The position numbers and the translations under genes were made by a program. Of a DNA stretch of 64,000 nt, positions 60,750 through 64,000 are shown in pieces (positions within the stretch are counted from its first letter, which is position 1; the number at the start of each line of letters is the position of its first letter). Source of the stretch: UBA2428 sp002343545 (GTDB lineage: Bacteria > Bdellovibrionota > UBA2428). The notes beneath the pieces are model-generated. The model worked only from the letters and a program-made list of their open reading frames with translations. It did not search any database and was not told the DNA's origin. The stretch covers positions 17,786 through 81,785 of the forward strand of contig CALFZE010000104.1 in assembly GCA_937952285.1 (NCBI GenBank). Direction: 5' to 3'.

Positions 60750-62423
60750 ATGCGGCTCGCGATCCTTCAATCCAATCCTCTTGTTGGCGCCGTTCACGAG
60801 AATCTGCGCGCGCTGATCGAGCAAGCCGAATCAAAAATCGATCAAGCGGATCTCTTCATCACCCCTGAGCTCGCACTTTTAGGTTATCCTCCTCGCGACC
60901 TTCTTTCGATGCGATGGCTGCTGGAAGAAGAGCGAGCCGCGCTCGAATCCCTCAAAGAGTGGACGGCCAGAACGGGACGCGGTTTTCTCGTCGGCCATAG
61001 CGAAGGACGCGACGGACCGGGTCATCGCCTTTGGAACGCCGCGACTCTGTTTTGGGGCGGCCAGTCCCTCGGCACGGTTCGCAAACAAAGACTCCCGAGC
61101 TACGACGTCTTCGACGAAGAACGACACTTCGCGGCGTGGCCCGCCACCGAAGCCCAAGCCTGTTTCGAAGTCGAAGGAAAGAAGATCGGGGTTTTCGTCT
61201 GCGAAGACTCTTGGGATTCCGTCACCGCCTTCGGGAAGCACGACAAACTTCATTACTCCGCGCTCGGCGCCGATCCGCGCTTGAGCGCCGACGTCATCGT
61301 GAATCTCTCCGCCTCCCCTTACGCGCGTCGAAAACGCCCGGCCCGCGAGAGCCTTTTTCGGGAATGGGCGCGACGGACCCAACGCCCTTGGCTCTACGCG
61401 AACTGCGCCGGAGCCCAGGACGGCCTCATTTTCGACGGGGCTTCCTTCGCCGTCGACCGCGAGGGCCGCATCCTTCGCCAGGCCTCGCTTTTCCGAAGCG
61501 ACGCGCTCGTGATCGACCTCGCGACTCTGAACGGCCAAGGCGTCGAGGCCGCTCGACCTTTCGAGGAATGGCACGAACTCGGCGACGCGATCGTGACGGG
61601 TTTGGGCGACTTCGTGCGCAAGTCCGGCGCTCGATCGGTCATCCTGGGGCTTTCGGGCGGCATCGATTCCGCACTTTGCGCGACCCTCGCCGCCGAAGCG
61701 CTCGGCCCCGAGAACGTCAAAGGCGTGAGTCTTCCGAGCGCGCTAACTTCGGATCTTTCCCGGAACGACGCCGCCGATCTCGCGCGACGCTTGGGCATCG
61801 CTTTCGAGGAGATCCCGATCGGCGAAGCCGTCGAACTCCACTCCCGCCTGACCCAGGCCCGGCCGGGAAGCATCGCGCACCAGAACCTCCAGTCCCGTAA
61901 TCGCGGACTCCTCTTGATGGCGCGCGCCAACCAAGAGCAACGCCTGCTCATCGCGACCGGCAACAAGAGCGAGTTCGCCATGGGGTACTCCACGCTTTAC
62001 GGCGACATGTGCGGAGCGATCGCGCCGATCGGCGACCTCTACAAAACCGAAGTCTACGCCCTTTGCTTTGACCGGAATCGCCGCGCGCGGGAAGCGGGCC
62101 GGCAAGAACCCATCCCGCTCTCGACGCTGCTTCGCCCCCCGACGGCAGAACTCGCCCCGGACCAGAAAGATACGGACAGCCTGCCCCCCTACGAGATTCT
62201 CGATATCGCCCTCGAAGGGATTCTCGAGAACCAAGGCTCGCCCTTGTACGGGCGAGAAGAGAAGTGGGGCCAACTCCTCCAACCACGCCACACCTGGGCT
62301 TCGCTGCGCCGGCAAGTCCTCGGACAAGAATTCAAGCGCCGGCAAGCCCCCCCCATCTTGCGATTGCACGACCGCAGCTTCGGGGCCGGCTGGCAGATGC
62401 CCGTCGCCAAGGGGCTTTCGTGA
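60750..62423 (+). CDS. nadE: Glutamine-dependent NAD+ synthetase
   Basis: From the ATG at 60750 the 557-aa enzyme joins an N-terminal nitrilase-type glutaminase (E40, K112 and C151 as the catalytic triad, in PELALLGYPPRDL, RKQRLPSYDVF and FVCEDSWD) to a C-terminal synthetase with the SGGIDS P-loop at 302-307. It converts deamido-NAD to NAD using glutamine nitrogen. The frame is open upstream but that part runs through the divergent parB gene. Its stop overlaps the GTG of murI (62420). Confidence 0.95.
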   Translation: MRLAILQSNPLVGAVHENLRALIEQAESKIDQADLFITPELALLGYPPRDLLSMRWLLEEERAALESLKEWTARTGRGFLVGHSEGRDGPGHRLWNAATLFWGGQSLGTVRKQRLPSYDVFDEERHFAAWPATEAQACFEVEGKKIGVFVCEDSWDSVTAFGKHDKLHYSALGADPRLSADVIVNLSASPYARRKRPARESLFREWARRTQRPWLYANCAGAQDGLIFDGASFAVDREGRILRQASLFRSDALVIDLATLNGQGVEAARPFEEWHELGDAIVTGLGDFVRKSGARSVILGLSGGIDSALCATLAAEALGPENVKGVSLPSALTSDLSRNDAADLARRLGIAFEEIPIGEAVELHSRLTQARPGSIAHQNLQSRNRGLLLMARANQEQRLLIATGNKSEFAMGYSTLYGDMCGAIAPIGDLYKTEVYALCFDRNRRAREAGRQEPIPLSTLLRPPTAELAPDQKDTDSLPPYEILDIALEGILENQGSPLYGREEKWGQLLQPRHTWASLRRQVLGQEFKRRQAPPILRLHDRSFGAGWQMPVAKGLS

Positions 62424-63235
62424 ATCTTCTCACCTTCGACTCGGGTATCGGCGGCCTCACGGCGCTCGTCCCGATCCTGCGCGCCTATCCCGGATCGACC
62501 GTCACCTACTTGGGCGACCTCGCCCACTTGCCCTACGGCACGAAGTCTCCCGAGCGGATCCGCAAGCTTTGCTCGGCCGCCGCCGATTGGCTGCTCGCCG
62601 CCGAACGACGGCGCGGGCCGAGTTTCGACTGGTGCGTGGTGGCCTGCAACACGGCGAGCGCGCACGCCCTCGATGTCTTTCGGTCGGCGGCCATCGGCAG
62701 CGGCATGAAGGTCTCGGGCGTGATCGAGCCGGGATGCCGCAAGGCGATCGCGGCCAAGCGCCCCCGCACGTTGATCCTTGCGACGGGCGCGACGGTGGCC
62801 TCACAAGCTTACCCGCGAAGCCTCGCCACCCTCGGCTACGGGGGAATCGTCGAACAGCGCGCTTGCCCGCTCTTCGTCCCGCTCGTCGAAGACGATCTCC
62901 TCGAAGGCCCCGAAGTCGCCGGCATCGCCCGTCGTTATCTGGAAGGATGGATCCGACCGGGAGACGCGGCCGTCCTAGGCTGCACGCATTACCCCTTGCT
63001 TTTGCCGCAGCTGCGCGAGCTCTACCCCGACGTCGAATGGATCGACGCCGGGCATTCGTTGCTCGAGATGGATCACGCCCCCGAACTCGAGAAACCCGAC
63101 GCTTCGAAACCCAGTCGACTTCAGCTCTTCGTGACCGACGACGTCGCGAGCGCCGAGCGGGCGCGACGCTTTTTGGCGCGCATGGGACTCGAAGACGTCG
63201 TGCTCGACGTCAAGGCGATCCCGCCGTTGGTCTGA
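62420..63235 (+). CDS. murI: Glutamate racemase
   Basis: The 271-aa protein begins NLLTFDSGIGGLT with the Asp-Ser pair (D7). Catalytic cysteines are C76 in VVACNTAS and C188 in LGCTHYPLLLP. It makes D-glutamate for peptidoglycan. It starts with GTG overlapping the nadE stop (GTGA), so it is translationally coupled. A competing in-frame upstream start would lie in nadE. The convergent gene ends 8 bp after it. Confidence 0.95.
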   Translation: MNLLTFDSGIGGLTALVPILRAYPGSTVTYLGDLAHLPYGTKSPERIRKLCSAAADWLLAAERRRGPSFDWCVVACNTASAHALDVFRSAAIGSGMKVSGVIEPGCRKAIAAKRPRTLILATGATVASQAYPRSLATLGYGGIVEQRACPLFVPLVEDDLLEGPEVAGIARRYLEGWIRPGDAAVLGCTHYPLLLPQLRELYPDVEWIDAGHSLLEMDHAPELEKPDASKPSRLQLFVTDDVASAERARRFLARMGLEDVVLDVKAIPPLV

Positions 63236-63243
63236 GTTCGCCC

Positions 63244-64000
63244 CTAGAAGCTTTTCACCTTCGCCATGTCGGCGCTGAGGGCGTTCTTCTTGTACCAGGC
63301 CGTGGTCATATCGATGAGACGATACCCGAAAATCGATTTGGCCTCGACCCGAGTGGGAGCGTAATCGACGAGATCGCGTTCGCTGGCCTCGATCTGCCGC
63401 CGCTCCGTTTCGTCCACTCCGGCCGCGCGGCGGCTTTGGAGGGCTTGCCAACGCTCGGCGAACTTCCGCGCCAGTTCGGGGGAATACCAACCCGCGGCGT
63501 CGGCACGCCAACGGAGATCGACTTCCGCCCACTGCTGCCCTTGAAGCTGCGGCTGCACGAAAAGAACGCGGCCCTTCACGAGGGGAATCTCGAGGCTGCT
63601 GAGATCCCGCGCACCGGCCACCAGCACGGGCCGGTTCAAGCGAGACCACAGCTCACGATCTTGCGCGACGCCAAGGTCGCTCAGGATCACGACGACGTGA
63701 TCGGCCGGGACGCCCTTCAGGACGCCGGCCACCGAGTCGAAGGGATCCTTGAGCATCGTCCCCGAGACCGGGTTCTCGTCACGGCCGCCCGAAACCCCCA
63801 CGTAGGTGACTTTGATGCCATTCTCTTCGACCGTCAGGGACGCTTCGAAGAGTCGCTCGCCCCCGTCGCTCGTCCAGTTCGAAGAAAGGAACTGGATTCC
63901 GGAAGAGCGCGCGAGATCATGCAAGAAATCCGGCCCCAGACCCAAGTCCAGCGCCCCAACGTTATGGACCTTCAACCCCATAAGAGCATGTCCCTTGGCG
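63244..64000 (-). CDS. Metallophosphoesterase/5'-nucleotidase-like protein, 5' end outside window
   Basis: The minus-strand frame is open to the window edge, and an ATG at 63981 is internal to a longer gene: the residues before it (AKGHAL) continue the same pattern. The stretch VHNVGALDLGLGPDFLHDLARSSGIQFLSSNW reads like the second metal-binding block of UshA-like calcineurin-fold phosphoesterases, and VVVILSDLGVAQD like a later block. The C-terminus (245 aa visible) has FGYRLIDMTTAWYKKN and ends KVKSF. The catalytic N-terminus is missing, so the activity is not confirmed. Probably exported. Confidence 0.6.
   Translation of the reverse strand, partial: AKGHALMGLKVHNVGALDLGLGPDFLHDLARSSGIQFLSSNWTSDGGERLFEASLTVEENGIKVTYVGVSGGRDENPVSGTMLKDPFDSVAGVLKGVPADHVVVILSDLGVAQDRELWSRLNRPVLVAGARDLSSLEIPLVKGRVLFVQPQLQGQQWAEVDLRWRADAAGWYSPELARKFAERWQALQSRRAAGVDETERRQIEASERDLVDYAPTRVEAKSIFGYRLIDMTTAWYKKNALSADMAKVKSF

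Overview
The window looks like a chromosomal segment of a GC-rich Gram-negative bacterium using the standard bacterial code, with ATG, GTG and TTG starts. Periplasmic, outer-membrane and LPS-type genes (lipoproteins, beta-barrel-like proteins, KdsD, a heptose-phosphate adenylyltransferase, ABC-type polysaccharide export) support a double membrane. The mixture is compatible with a Bdellovibrionota/Oligoflexia or deltaproteobacterial lineage, but no marker here proves the taxon. I saw no rRNA, tRNA, CRISPR array, transposase or integrase.

Layout. 1-5.2 kb: housekeeping and signalling (PBP4-type DacB, an orphan peptide-binding lipoprotein coupled to a response regulator-GGDEF protein, rsmE, heptose-1-P adenylyltransferase, phosphoglycerate mutase). 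5.2-7.1 kb: a PIF1-like helicase operon led by a small structured gene (element A). 7.1-36.2 kb: a large surface-polysaccharide locus. It holds an ABC exporter (Wzm/Wzt type), many glycosyltransferases, and several sugar-nucleotide modules: WecE; FdtA/FdtB/FdtC-like; an SDR-cupin-RmlD-WecB-like set. It also has a LuxE/LuxC-ACP-acyl ligase-alcohol dehydrogenase-GNAT operon, a nucleotidyltransferase/HAD/TagB-like module, and a GtrB-like/DUF2304/membrane-protein triad. About 8.2-17.6 kb is visibly less GC-rich than its flanks. 36-44.7 kb: LhgO, a WbpE-like aminotransferase, a serine-rich lipoprotein, KdsD, a three-gene PilZ operon, rhomboid protease and an outer-membrane protein. 44.8-50.3 kb: enolase, a second structured small gene (element B), an operon with an orphan CpaF ATPase and two secreted proteins, and rpmB. 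50.3-64 kb: mutY, a DOMON-like protein, a large AsmA-like protein, RsmB/NOP methyltransferase, DusB, a GYF_2 membrane protein, ParB, NAD synthetase, glutamate racemase and a truncated metallophosphoesterase-like gene.

The most notable signal is a pair of paralogous elements of about 170 nt, 39 kb apart (6899-7070 minus, 46211-46382 plus). Each has a 13-bp leader hairpin and a second hairpin that buries a strong Shine-Dalgarno sequence. A start codon follows five nt after the Shine-Dalgarno and opens a Leu-rich, Arg-tailed microprotein of 46-55 aa. Two more hairpins lie inside the coding sequence. Paired positions change in a compensatory way, many codon changes are synonymous, and one length difference is exactly one codon, so both RNA structure and peptide appear conserved. 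In both copies the opposite strand reads as the leader hairpin followed by a U-tract, so an antisense RNA ending there is possible.
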